64,000 bases of DNA from Beverwykella pulmonaria (Eukaryota > Ascomycota > Dothideomycetes > Pleosporales > Melanommataceae): positions 2,481,712 to 2,545,711 of the forward strand of contig BCHH01000008.1 of assembly GCA_001599595.1 (NCBI GenBank). The letters are read 5' to 3'. Position 1 is the first letter of the stretch; each line of letters opens with the position of its first letter. Under the pieces are notes generated by a model, which was not told the origin of the DNA, made no database searches, and saw only the letters and a list, made by a program, of their open reading frames with translations. Of the stretch, positions 23,149 through 34,697 are shown in pieces. Position numbers and translations under genes: made by a program.

Positions 23149-24459
23149 ATGGCTCCGTCAAGAGGATCCTGCGCCTTGCGACACATCTTTAGGACCTATA
23201 TTAACGCTCGTGGAACTGCAGCTTCAGCTCGCCGCTCCTTCTCCTCGTTTTCAGATCGGCTCGCCAACCCTGTAAACAACATCCAGAGCTACATATCTCG
23301 TAGCACCGATCCCTATCTCAATCTATCCATCGAGCATCACATCCTGCAAACCTCGCCACCCAACTCAGTCGTACTCTTTCTCTACTCGAACCGGCCATGC
23401 GTGGTCATTGGGCGCAACCAAAACCCGTGGACAGAGGTTAACTTGGGTATACTCAACGCGGCGACGCAACACGGACGAACTGCAAAGGAGACAGAACCAC
23501 CCGCCATTGGGGACGTCGATCTTGTGCGACGTCGATCTGGCGGCGGAGCTGTCTTCCATGACGAAGGCAATGTCAATTGGAGCGTCACCTGCCCCATGGC
23601 CGACTTCACGCGCGACAAACATGCCGAGATGGTAGTGCGGGCCCTCCGAAAGCTAGGCATTGAGCGCGCCAGAGTCAATGAGCGGCACGATATCGTCCTT
23701 GATCAGGGCCACGAGAAGCGCGACGCTGATCCCCAGGATACCCACAAGACATCATACACGGTCGACGACGGAGCTTTGCCTAAGCCGCTGAAGGTCTCGG
23801 GTTCCGCATACAAGCTCACCAGGGCGCGAGCGCTACACCATGCTACGACCCTGCTTTCCTCGCCGAACCTCCACATCATTCCCCAATATCTCCATTCGCC
23901 GGCGAAGAACTACATCCGGGCGAAGGGCGTAGAGAGCGTTAGCTCGCCAGTTGGAAACATTGGGTTAGAGATTGCGGCATTTCAGAGCCGTTTGCAGGAA
24001 GAATTTGCTATCATGTATGGCAAAGCGGGCAAGCTGGCCATCATGGAATGCGTTGGCGAAGAGCATCTAAACCTCCCAGAGATCAGGAAGGGCTACAATG
24101 AGCTCCGGGTATATGACCTGCGAAAGGGACAAAAGAAGGTATGCTGACACTCTCAGACCAAGGAATGGATGTGGTCGCAGACACCACAATTCACATTGAC
24201 ATTTCGGCCTTTGGACGACATCGACATTGAAATGAACGTACACCACGGCGTTATCAAGACCTTCGATGTGAAACCCCCCCATTGCTCTACAACGAAGCTT
24301 GAAAAGGTCCGATCGGTACTGTTGGAGCAAAAGCTACAAGATGTCTGCAACTGGCAGGAGTTTCTGAGAAGTCACATCACCCCTTGGAACTCTGAGTCTG
24401 CTATGATCGCGGATTCATTGGATAAGTTCATCCCTGTTCCAGAGCTGCCAAAAGCCTGA
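23149..24459 (+). CDS. AIM22: lipoate-protein ligase A-like, mitochondrial
   Basis: Exons 23149-24108 and 24157-24459 encode about 420 residues. The N-terminus (MAPSRGSCALRHIFRTYINA, then RRSFSSFS) is a typical mitochondrial presequence. The LplA/LipB catalytic fold follows: NPWTEVN, the substrate-binding RRRSGGGAVFHDEGN (residues about 127-141), and KVSGSAYKLTRARALHH with its conserved Lys. The C-terminal part (TKEWMWSQTPQFTLTF) matches the accessory region. Yeast Aim22 is needed for lipoylation of E2 subunits and glycine cleavage H protein. The intron is only 48 bp. It is supported by the CTGAC branch point, the CAG acceptor, and loss of homology if it is read through (stop after 15 residues). 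Confidence 0.92.
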
Positions 24460-26379
24460 GCGTACAGAGGGGAAACGTGTGCCCTGTTGTTGAGCCCAAT
24501 GTAGCGGCGCTGGCTTAACTAACAAGCTAAGCTAAATAAGAATGTCCAGCTGAAGCCGAGTAAAACTTATCCACACTTGGATGCCCTTCCATCGTCTCTA
24601 GGATTGACGCGACTATGAAAATTGTGCGTAGAGGGAGTTTGCCCTAGACCATCGTGCACGTGCACGGGAACGGATTATCGCTAGCCAAGCAACAGAAGAG
24701 ATCCCCGCACGTCCACCCCCCATCCCCATCACCAGATGGGGCATGTAGTAACTGTATCAGATCAGAACATTCATCTTTGGAAGATCAGGTATCCTCTAAA
24801 ACTGCAGGAGAAATTTTCTATCATCCCAGCCTCAACGTGGACAGATCCACACTGTTGGGTGTTAATTGCAGTCGATAACCCCTTTCTCGACCAGTGGGAT
24901 AGACGCTTCTTCCCATATCATGTCTGTGACTGTATTGGTCAGGCTCCCACGCCCCTTCTCGATCGCAAACAATTCGTCTAGCTTCTTTGTGATCTGAAGT
25001 CGAGACCCAAGGTATTGAGTTGACAACATGCTCCGCTATACAGCATGCTAAAACATTGCCACGAGGGATCGGTTTCCTCCTCAACGGTGTCGTCCGAGTA
25101 ACATTGAGCCGCCTATTGACAAGCTTCCGAGGTAGTTCTATGACAGCGAAGACTTAAGACTTTTGTGGGGACCATCGTCACAGGGCTTGCAATCCTATCG
25201 ACTTCGTTCTTTGAACCAGATACTCAATGTTGTCAAATTGCATTTCGGTTTGTATTATCTCCCTTCAATTCCATCTCTTCTCTTCAATCATGGAAACAAG
25301 TTGAACATAGGAGGACCAGCTTCCACCTAGTCCTTGTGTCGTCTTCTTTCTCTTCGGATGTGTGTCTAGCTCGCACACCTCGTCCTCAACAAATGTTTTG
25401 CCTAAAATCAAGCCCGTCAACCCTTCAGAGCACATGCTCGACACTGCCGGGCGTGCCTAGCAATGTGTGAACGGTATAATTTGATCTTCTGATGTCACTT
25501 AATGCGGTGAGTGATTGCTATACACGGGAGGATGCATGACGTGCACCATAGTCCTCGAACAGCGATTCTTTTTTGTGCCAGTCATCGTGTCTCAACCTTT
25601 TATATCCTCTCGATATCTTTTGATATGCCTTGTCGAGCCTTCTACCTTTCTTGAGGCTTCGGTTTTCAAGCCACATTAGGAACCGTTCGTCTCATTGTTC
25701 TTGCCGTAACAAGGAACGTTCTTTTTTAACCCTAGACCTCCGAAGGACTCTCTCTACTGCCGAGCTCCCTTACGAATCGAGGTCGCTTGCGACTGTATTT
25801 CCTTCGCCTCATGGGTGAGATACCTCTTGTCTGCCATGCCCTCACCTGTCCTGCCGAGGGTGATCGCACATGGCGAGGGTGCCGGGTGTACTCTGTCAAG
25901 TAGGGCCATAACCAAATTAGAGGGAAGAAATTTGATGTGAGTTGGCATTGGTGTTAGCTGCGGCGAAGCACCGGGTCAAAGTCGGCTCGCCGTCTGCACA
26001 ATACGAGCCACCTTGTCAGCCTTGAAATTGCCGAAGGGGATCCATGTTCAAGGCATCCTAGTCGTTTCCCGTTGTCTTTGCGGTTGATCGAAGGTTATTC
26101 GGACAGTCTGCCGCGTACGTTCCGAAGTGGGCTAGGCGGATGTCACGGCCGGGAACTACCCAGATGGTCGAATAAGGATAGCACGCCTTCCTTAATGCGG
26201 TCAGCGCTTCGACGACATCGTCCCTCGCTTTGAGCGCCTGTCAGTATCCTTCATCATCAGGTTGCTTCACGTCCTTCTTGTCTCTTACCTGCGTTGGCGA
26301 TGTGGACGCCCAGATTGTGTTCTCACACAACACATCTTGTTGAGTTGATACCTCAGCAAACTCGGTGCATTGTGTAGTG

Positions 26380-26685
26380 TCAATGGCGACGCCCGTCATG
26401 GCTCGCGACATGGCTCGCGACATGGCCCTCATGTTCGCGCTGCACATCCCGTGGTAAGAGCATGTCTATGATGCCGCTCCCGTAGGCCATCGATGATGCC
26501 GACTTGCTGGTCGATTCGACTATCGACTCGAGGTTGCTAGCGAGGTAGTTGACGATGCTGAAGGGGTTACGGCTGATGAGGAAATTTTTGGGAGGATCTA
26601 GAGAGAATTGTGTTGCTTGCGCTGTCGGCGGAAAAGGGTGGCCCACAGTCAGCGAGGAAATGGAGGATGATACCGACGATTGCAA
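26380..26685 (-). pseudogene. possible relict reading frame
   Basis: An open frame of 101 codons has natural-looking composition in its middle (DPPKNFLISRNPFSIVNYL) and a repetitive end produced by a 12-bp duplication (26401-26424). I recognise no family and see no splice partners. It may be a fragment of a decayed gene or chance. Confidence 0.2.
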
Positions 26686-27846
26686 CGCTCACTCGACGAG
26701 CCTCCCCGGCGACCCGCCGGATGATGGAGGGCCTTCAAGGCTGCAGGAAGCTCTCGAGACTGTTCCTGTAGTCCTCCGCGGGGTTTCATAGTAGGCTGCT
26801 ATTGGTGGTGAGGGTGGGCGCGAGTGAAGAAGCTCGATTTCCCCTGCAAGTCATACTCTATCACAACAACGGCAAGCACAATCACTGCAATCTACATCAA
26901 GAAGCGCACATCACACCCATTGTGTCATCGCCAATTTGTGCACCGCAATATATCCGCGAACACCTGCGAGCCGCATTCCTTCCTCGTCACCCGCTACATC
27001 GACTCATGCAGAACGACCCGCGCCAGCAGCAGAGCGCCGGACACGCTCCCCAATGTCAGCTATCCCTATCCTCTTGGAGAAGCAACCTCAACTAGAGCCT
27101 CCGCTACGGTACTACAGGCCAATATGTATAGTAGCCTGCATACAGTGGGCTGGCTCATATGATCCTATGTTAACCTCTATGCCCAGACGAATTTTCGGAC
27201 TCCCAAGTATTCACAGTGAACATCGAGCTGCTTAGAATAAAGCTCAGCAGGGAGAAAGCCTGCATCGCCGAGAAGCGGGCGATTGAGGAAGCTAAAGCCG
27301 CGTCTAAGAGGCCCTCAACAGCCTCTACGAAGGCATCCAGGAATCCTGTATCTGGAAATTTTCTTCGAATCTCTTAGAAGGTTATGCCGAATTGGGATAG
27401 ATAGTCATTGATCGGGAACATCTTTGCTGAGGGTACTATATGTAAAGGTCCTAGACGACGACTGTATTGTGAACACAGGCTCTCAGAATATCCTAGCATG
27501 CACACAGGGGTACCGTAGTAACCAGAAACAGTCATGAAAGCTAGGCAGTTGCGGCAGTACTCCATGTGGCCACCAGAATGTGTTTAGGTCTCGAGGCCCA
27601 AGGTGAAGGGCTAGAACACGTGACTTGCTTATGTGACGGCATCTCTGCGTTCTCAAGATGAGACGCGTGAACATGTTGAGGAAAAGGCTGTGATGCCTGT
27701 GGCATCATGGCGCGATGTAAAGAATCTTGCAACCCTCCAGATGGTTGCACTGCAGCCTCCCTCGCGACTTGAAACATAGCCCCAGCCTTGTCGCCCACCG
27801 ACGGCCATCACCACCAACAGCGCACCGCGAACATGGCCCCCTTTCG

Positions 27847-27877
27847 CCACCACCACCACCACCACCACCACCACCAC
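27847..27877. repeat. CCA/CAC trinucleotide microsatellite
   Basis: About ten uninterrupted CAC units. In one frame it would read as a His run, but that frame has no other support. Confidence 0.9.
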
Positions 27878-28268
27878 AACTACACGCACGGCCGCAGCAA
27901 GCTGCGCATCCCGCGTAAGAAAAGGAAACATGTCTTCTGCCTTGATCCTTTGCCAAGGGAGCTGCTGTGCGTATGTGCACCTCATTCCGGACACATCCAA
28001 CGTCATCCCACTGGCCGGCGAAGTCGGTTTTGAAACAAACAGCGGCCACGAAACAGGCGCGTCCGTTTCAATCGCTCGTTTCAGGTGATCTGCAGGCTTA
28101 CCCATGCCTTGTGAATGGGCTTCTTCAGCCGCAAGGCCCTCCCGTGCTGCGTTGTCGTTAAAAGTTGAGTTGTCAAGGACCTTTGCTCAGGCAACGATTG
28201 TTCATTTGTTTCCTCTTGCATCCGCCCTTTCATCTCTTGGTTCTTGTTTTTTAATCTAGTCTGTGAAA

Positions 28269-29884
28269 ATGGAGGGCCAATTCCCGGGTGGATATCCGTC
28301 TTCGATGTTCGAGGACAAAGATACGACCACCTGCGAGGTCGATCAAGCGGCGGCATTCTTTTTGGCGCAGCCAACACAGCACCTTGTTCACGACAACCAG
28401 AGTTCAATCGACCAAAGACGCCCAGGTAAGCAATTCTAATGCGTATGTACATGTACGTACATTTGACACGACTATAACTGATCTTTAATACAGAATATCC
28501 CGTCCACTTCTCTGGTAATTGGCAGGGCATGAACACTCAATTTCAGAACGTCTTCTCACAACAAAGCCGCCCGCCTCTATCTGTGCGATCGTCACAATCT
28601 TCGGCTTCTAATTTTCGATTGTCAAACAACAGCACATTTTCGCATTGGAACCAGCGAGATTCCACTGCTTCGACCAACACGACTTGGTCGCATTATTCAG
28701 ACTCGTCGAGAGAACACCGCATTTCTCAAGCCGAACGTTCGTTGAGTGGCCATTCGTCAGTCTCGTATTCACAGAACGTCCGGTCACTTGAAGACCCAAC
28801 ACCAGATGCTCAACCAAAACGTGTGTCTCAGCGACAGACGACCCAAGAGAAGGGGCCGTTTTCAACATGCGTCTCGAAGGTAAAACGACCTCGCCGATCC
28901 ACTAAGGAGCCCAAGTACTGGTGCACGTCGTGCAGCGAAGGATTCGGGGAGAAGTACGACTGGAAGAGGCACGAGGAGACGTTTCAAGAGCGCTCGGAAA
29001 TATACGAATGCGACTTATGCAACAAGTCCTATTTTCTCGATAAAGACTTCATCCACCATCACCAAAAAGGACACAGCTGCAAGACGTGTGTATACAAGAA
29101 GCATGTCGAGATCGCAAGACGGTCCCGACCATCACGAAATGGTTGGGGCTGCGGTTTCTGCCTACACTTCGATTCCGACTGGGCTGAAAGATGCAAGCAC
29201 ATTGCCGGGCACTTCGAAGAAGGCCATATCATGGCCAATTGGTATCACTCGAACGTAATATACTCACTCCTCCAGCAGCCCATTATTCAAGATGAGTGGG
29301 TGCGGCTCCTCGTTGAGAAACAAGAACCAAATCCCAAGTTTGGTTGGAACCGAAGCGATACCGGACGAGCTGAGGGATTTCCAGATAGCAATCGCGCGCC
29401 TCAGTTGCAAGATTTACTCGAGTTTTTTACACCCGGTGAGGATGCTTTAGCTGTGGTGCGGTTGGCTTATGAAAAAGGACACCTGCGTCAACACAAGGCT
29501 TTTCACAGCCCGGAGCTGATGCATTGGATATCAGAGACGAATGCTCCACATAACTCGCCCGCCAGAGCATCTCAATCGAACTATGCTACACAACAGTCCC
29601 AACACTCGAGATTTGTCGCAACATTTAGAGGCACAAGCACTGGAAGCTCTCCAGTACACCCTGCTCCAATCAACAAAGAACTTCCATCAGTGCCTCCCGT
29701 TGTTCCACCAAAAGACCATCGCAACATGCATTCTTCCTCTAGCGTGCAGAACCCCAACATGAATTTCGGGTCCTGGAGTCGACTCGAAAGCACAATTCCC
29801 GAGGACCAGGACCTACCAGACACTGTCGCAAGCGACTTCCACGACTTCGATATGGACTTTGAGTTCTCCACATTTAGTAGATGA
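28269..29884 (+). CDS. fungal C2H2 zinc-finger protein
   Basis: Exons 28269-28425 and 28494-29884 encode about 515 residues. The first 150 residues are Ser/Gln-rich and probably disordered. A zinc-finger region follows with three Cys/His units: YWCTSCSEGFGEKYDWKRHE (residues about 180-199), YECDLCNKSYFLDKDFIHHH, and GWGCGFCLHFDSDWAERCKH with downstream IAGHFEEGH. This arrangement, followed by a conserved helical stretch (WYHSNVIYSLLQQP ... IIQDEWVRLL), is a recurrent Pezizomycotina family of unknown function. A nuclear, DNA-binding role is likely. I chose the upstream exon because it splices in phase 1 and continues the frame. An internal ATG at 28529 would give 451 residues. Confidence 0.85.
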
Positions 29885-32774
29885 CACTAATAGCGGTTCA
29901 TTGCCTTGTATTATTCATTTCCATCGTAGAAAAGGGATTCTTGCGCCAGGAGCGCCTAATCATAGAATATAATCTTAATATCACAATTTTTCATTTCTCA
30001 CATTCAAATTTTCCCCACGGCCGAAGGCGATTCATTTTCGTTAAAAAAAACCAACCACCTCTTCCTCTTTCTCTCCCCTTAATCCATCTCACTTTTCCAG
30101 CCGGTCTCTCCACCGGTTCTTCAACCCATTCCCCCATCCGGAAAGCGCTAGTCCGCATTGAGGCCCATGATTTCACCTGAAACGCTGCATACTCTCGCGT
30201 AGGATTTTCTTGGCACTTTGTACTAGAGCAGTGGAGAGGCATCCCATTGATGGACTTCTTGTTCACCTGACGCATAGGGTATGTAGGTGAATGACGTGGT
30301 CGGACTTTCGCGAACGCTGGCTTCAGGTGAAAACGCCGCAGGCGAAAGACTTAGGCTGCGGTTGAGGGTGGAGAAGTGTGTATATAGAGAGCGGGAGGTT
30401 AACATTATACAGCGAAACTGGGTTGCGAAAGTTAGTATTCGGTGAGTCGGGTAGATGTTTGATACTCACGCTCTCCATTCCCGCAGTACCTAATTGTCAT
30501 AACTACTTAGGTTCATTTCATCTATTCCCCACATTGACACTATCGCATACACCAACGCCAATCTCAACGTCAACCAAAAAAACAGCCAACACCATGTCTT
30601 CCTCACACAATACATTGCTGTCGCTTATATTGGCGGATCATCGCGACGAAAAGAAGAAGGAGGAAGAGAAGAGGGAAGTAGTAGGGAGTAGATCGCAGCT
30701 AGATGTGTGGCTGAGTGAGGGGTTCAAAGAGGGGACTTGGAATGTGCTGGCTGATGCGAGGACCAAGAAGATGCACAATGAAGAAGACAAGGAATAGAGT
30801 GCGGTGGCTGCTGCAAGGACCTGGGATAGTCGATGGAGAAAATAAGGCTTTGGTGGAGGCTTGGTGGAGGAGTAGACGAGGATGTGAAGAGGGAATGATG
30901 GATGGGCGACTTGAGATGGAAGTGTACGAAAAGTGTGATGAATAGGAAGACGTAGATGAGAAACGAATACCATTGGCGACGCCGAAAAGTCACGGCAATA
31001 ACTCCGAGGACTGGAGACTTCAGGATCAGTAAAGATCCCAATTGAAAGTGCGGATCCATTCGAGGCAAGGACCGAGACCGCACATCCGACTCTACTACGG
31101 AGCTAGTATCTATTGAGGAGTATTGCATCAGACTCTAGCAATAGGCCAGGAGGGACAAGTTAGCTTCGTTAAGGCCTATTCTATCTGCCAAAGGGGTTCT
31201 TACTATTCTGGCAGATCTCGTGAGCAGGTATTCCTAACTGTAGACTGACTCAATTGTACTTGGCTCCGATGAGGCACCTGGATGGACGAAGAAAGTAGCG
31301 AAATTAGGATTGAATCGATTTGATGCTAGAGCCAGATTTGAGAGTGACTATGGTGGAGATGATGAAAAATCACGATCGCTCGAGCACCAGCGCAGGCTCA
31401 TAAACTTCCTACCTGTCTCATTTTTATCCCGCTTAAACACTTCCTCCTTTCATTCGCATAGACCTCGAAACCACAGCAACTGCCGCCGTAGACGAGGCTA
31501 GCGCACCACACGCTCCCTACTTCTCTTCTCTATGCATTTCTCCGGATCCCGAGACCCGAACACAAGGACAGTACCTGCATCTATCAAATACGCATCCATT
31601 AACTTTAAACATATGATTCCAACGGAAAACGGTTAGCAAGATTTCTCGACCGTATCCGCGGAATCCCGGGGGTGGCCATTGCAAGATGGGTGGGGAATGG
31701 AATTGGGCTGATAAGCGAGAGATAGATTGTGGACTGCGGATCTGGGATTCCGAATCTGGGGTTGAGGTTATGCGACGTACACGTGGCTTTCAGGCCCAGC
31801 ACGCGAACATGCAGCCATTTAAAACGGCATCGGGATGGGGACCGGGAGTTTTGCTTTCAAGAGTTGAATGATCGATTGGGGTACGTATCAAAAGGCATGG
31901 AAGCCGTCTCCAGCACAGTGCTGCTCTCTGACACTAGATACTCGAGAACACGAATCAATGAACAATTTGGAAACCTTTTGGACATTATCTAAAGCCCAAT
32001 TACTAGGATCAATAAATTAATTGCGTGGCATGATGATCCCATTTTGATCATCTGTAATAATAAGTATGGCCAAAGCAGTTCACAAGACCTGGCTGTGAAT
32101 TGGGCAAGAGCTATAACATTCACTCGTGCTACTCTCAACAGACCCAGGTTGTCTTAATGAGTTGTTAGTCGTAATCCGAGGCCATGTTGTGGAGAAGAGG
32201 AACGAAATCCGGGCTTGAGGTTGATCTCCCGAGTTTGTGGGGTAATTAGTTGCGTGGTTGTGGATATCATTTTCCTAGGTCATCTCGAAGTCAGAAAAGC
32301 AGAGGCTCTAGCGACGCCACAGTGGCATTGACACGGAAAATGAACTTCCCGACGAATCAGTGTCGAGGAAGACGGTGACTTGGTAAGTATTTCTGTGAAA
32401 GGTATGCCTTTAGGGTTAGTTCTTATTGATCGTCGCCGTCTAGATCACGCAATGCAAGAGAACCGGGAGATGCGCGGAGCATGAATCTGGGGTAAACGGG
32501 GCCCGCCGAGCCAATGGATCCCCACCAATCTCTATATTTTCGCTAGCTGCAAGGCCTTGGTCTGGCCAGTCACGAATCGGCGCACCTGTATATACGAAGG
32601 CCAAGGTGGTCCAGACCATGGACCAGGTCGAGCGCGGAGTCTCGGGAGCGTGGTGAGAATCTGGGGTAGAGAACTATGTATAAGGGAGGGGCCTCGCAGA
32701 TATCTGTGGTTGACAAGTTGCTCACAGTTTGATCCACAACTCACCTCACTCCATCTCTACAAACGGGCTTCAAT
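29885..32774. other. 2.9-kb gene-poor region
   Basis: Only a possible small gene (30594-30797) stands out. The last 120 bp (about 32655-32774) hold the presumed leader of the MFS gene. No RNA gene or transposon end was recognised. Confidence 0.45.
30594..30797 (+). CDS. possible small hypothetical protein
   Basis: A 67-codon frame begins in a good context (caacaccATGtct) after a pyrimidine/CAA-rich leader like those of real genes here. It reads as a soluble, strongly charged protein (DEKKKEEEKREVVG, then QLDVWLSEGFKEGTWNVL). There is no family match that I recognise. It may be a real small gene, the first exon of a longer one, or chance. Confidence 0.3.
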   Translation: MSSSHNTLLSLILADHRDEKKKEEEKREVVGSRSQLDVWLSEGFKEGTWNVLADARTKKMHNEEDKE

Positions 32775-34697
32775 ATGGGTCACCACAAGGATGCCCAGAT
32801 CCACGAGATCGAGCACGTCTCGAGTACCACGGACGAGAAGTCCGACCATGGCTTCACCACAAACAGCGACGAACTGCCCAAGGGCTACTATAGGTCCCCT
32901 TTCTTCCTTGGAACCATGCTGGCGACAGGATTCAGTCTCGCGGCTGGTGTTGGAGGGTTCGCGCTCGCGGCCCCGAATTTGGCGCTCATCAATGCTGAAC
33001 TAGGTCCTGATCCAAATTATGTTTGGATTGGACTCGTGTATACAATGGCGCTTGCTATTGGACTTTTGCTGGTTGGACGGTTGAGCGATCTTTTCGGGTA
33101 AGTGCTTTTGAAAAAGATGCGTTATTGGACAGGGCTGACAGTCTTCAGTCGACGGTGGTTCTTCATCTCTGGACAGATCCTCGCTATCATCGGATGCATC
33201 GTCGTCGCTACTGCATCGACCATCAAGATTCTCATTGGCGGCATGGTTTTGATCTCGCTTGCGGCTTCAACGCAGCTCAGTTTCGGCATTGTTTCTAACG
33301 AGCTCGTCCCCATGAAGTACCGCTTCTTCACTCATGCTTGGTTGTATCTTTGGTGTTTGCCAGCATCCGGATTTGGACCTGTCGTCTCAAAGGCTTTCAT
33401 TCTTTACACCAGCTCTGGCTGGAGAGGGTCGGTGAACAATCTTTTGTCCTTAATCTATGATACTAGGCTAACGACCTTCAGCTCTTACTACCTGTTGATT
33501 GGTATCAATGCCGTTTCCGGTCTTCTCTATTTCCTCTTCTACTACCCACCTACCTTTCATATGAAGTTCAATAATCGGACCAAGATGCAGCAGCTGAAAG
33601 ACTTCGATTTCGTCGGTGCATTCATGTTCACGGCTGGTCTCCTTCTCTTCTTGATGGGTCTATCCTGGGGAGGATCAGTGAGGCCCCCTATCTAAAGTTC
33701 AGAACTTGAACATATATTGATACTTGAACAGGTCTACCCCTGGAAGTCCCCTGCAACCATCTCTGCCCTTGTAATCGGCATCGTCCTCCTCATCGCCTTC
33801 GGCTGCTACGAGACTTTCGCCAACCTCAAGGAACCTCTCGTCCCTGTCCACCTCTTCAATAATTTCTCATGGGTCGCGTGCTCTATCAACTTGGGTCTTG
33901 GTGCGAGCGTTTACTACGGCATGGCCATCATCTGGCCCCAGATGGTCGCTGTTCTCTACACCAACGACGGCGGCGCTAGCATTCACGCCGGCTTCCTCTC
34001 CTCCCTCATCGGCCTCATGATCATCGCCGGACAATTGGTTGGCGGCTCCCTCGCTGTGGTCATCGGAAAGACCAAGATCCAGTGCATTGTCGTTCTTACC
34101 ATCGCAGCTGCTACGCTTACTGCTGTTGCATCGTGCGGGCCTGACGACTTCATCCGGGCCACGGTTCTTATTTGTCTTGGCTGTTTTTTTGTCGGCTGGA
34201 ACGAGACTCTGTGTCTTGCGAACGCAGGCATCGACATTGACGATCAGCGCGAGATTGGAACTGCGATTGGCGCTGCCGGTTCCATGCGCTCGGCTATCTC
34301 AACACTCGCGTCTACCGTCTACGTCGTCATCCTCACCAATAAACTCACCGAGAACATCCCCGCCATGGTGCCCCCGGCTGTTCTTGGTGCGGGTCTGCCA
34401 ACTGACTCCCTCGTCCCATTCCTCACAGGCTTCACCATGGGCAACTTCACAGGAGTCCCCGGTCTTACGCCCGAGATCTTGACCATTGGAGTGAGAGCGT
34501 ACAAAGAGGCCAGCGCGAAAGCGTACAGCACTGTGTTCTTATCAACTCTGATATTCAGCGGCCTGGCAATGGTCCTGAGTTTCTTCACGCCGAACGTAGA
34601 TGAGAAGATGACGAATGAGGTTGCAGCGACGTTGCATCAGAAAGGCACGGAGACGATTATTGGGGCCCATGGAATGGACCAGAAGAGTGAGGTTTAG
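32775..34697 (+). CDS. MFS transporter, TRI12/siderophore-exporter type
   Basis: Exons 32775-33097, 33149-33427, 33482-33677 and 33732-34697 encode about 587 residues. There are about 14 predicted membrane segments. The loop-2 MFS signature is GRLSDLFG joined to RRWFFISG across intron 1. The YYLLIGINAVSGLLYFLFYYPP segment and the following HAGFLSSLIGLMIIAGQLVGG are typical of the TRI12 (fungal trichothecene efflux pump) and siderophore-transporter group of drug:H+ antiporters. Both ends are cytosolic and charged. The substrate is unknown. No toxin biosynthesis gene is present nearby, so the name refers to family only. Intron 2 (33428-33481) is 54 bp, without stop, and starts with GTCGGT. The spliced WRG/SYYLL fits the family better. 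Confidence 0.9.

Larger units (their letters stand above)
24460..28268. other. 3.8-kb gene-poor region with relict coding traces
   Basis: No intact gene is supported. A minus-strand frame at 26380-26685 reads like former coding sequence (NPFSIVNYLASNLESIVEST) but lacks upstream and downstream continuation. At about 27190-27380 a plus-strand frame looks coiled-coil-like (ELLRIKLSREKACIAEKR) and has no start. A CCA microsatellite lies at about 27847-27877. Base composition is not extremely AT-rich, so there is no obvious heavy RIP. Confidence 0.45.

Noticed and set aside
27788..28033. Frame with a His run made by the CAC microsatellite
   Set aside because: Only the simple repeat gives it its look; no conserved flanks.
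32775..34697. Toxin biosynthesis cluster suggested by the TRI12-like transporter
   Set aside because: No trichothecene, polyketide or peptide synthase gene is present; the family exports many compounds.
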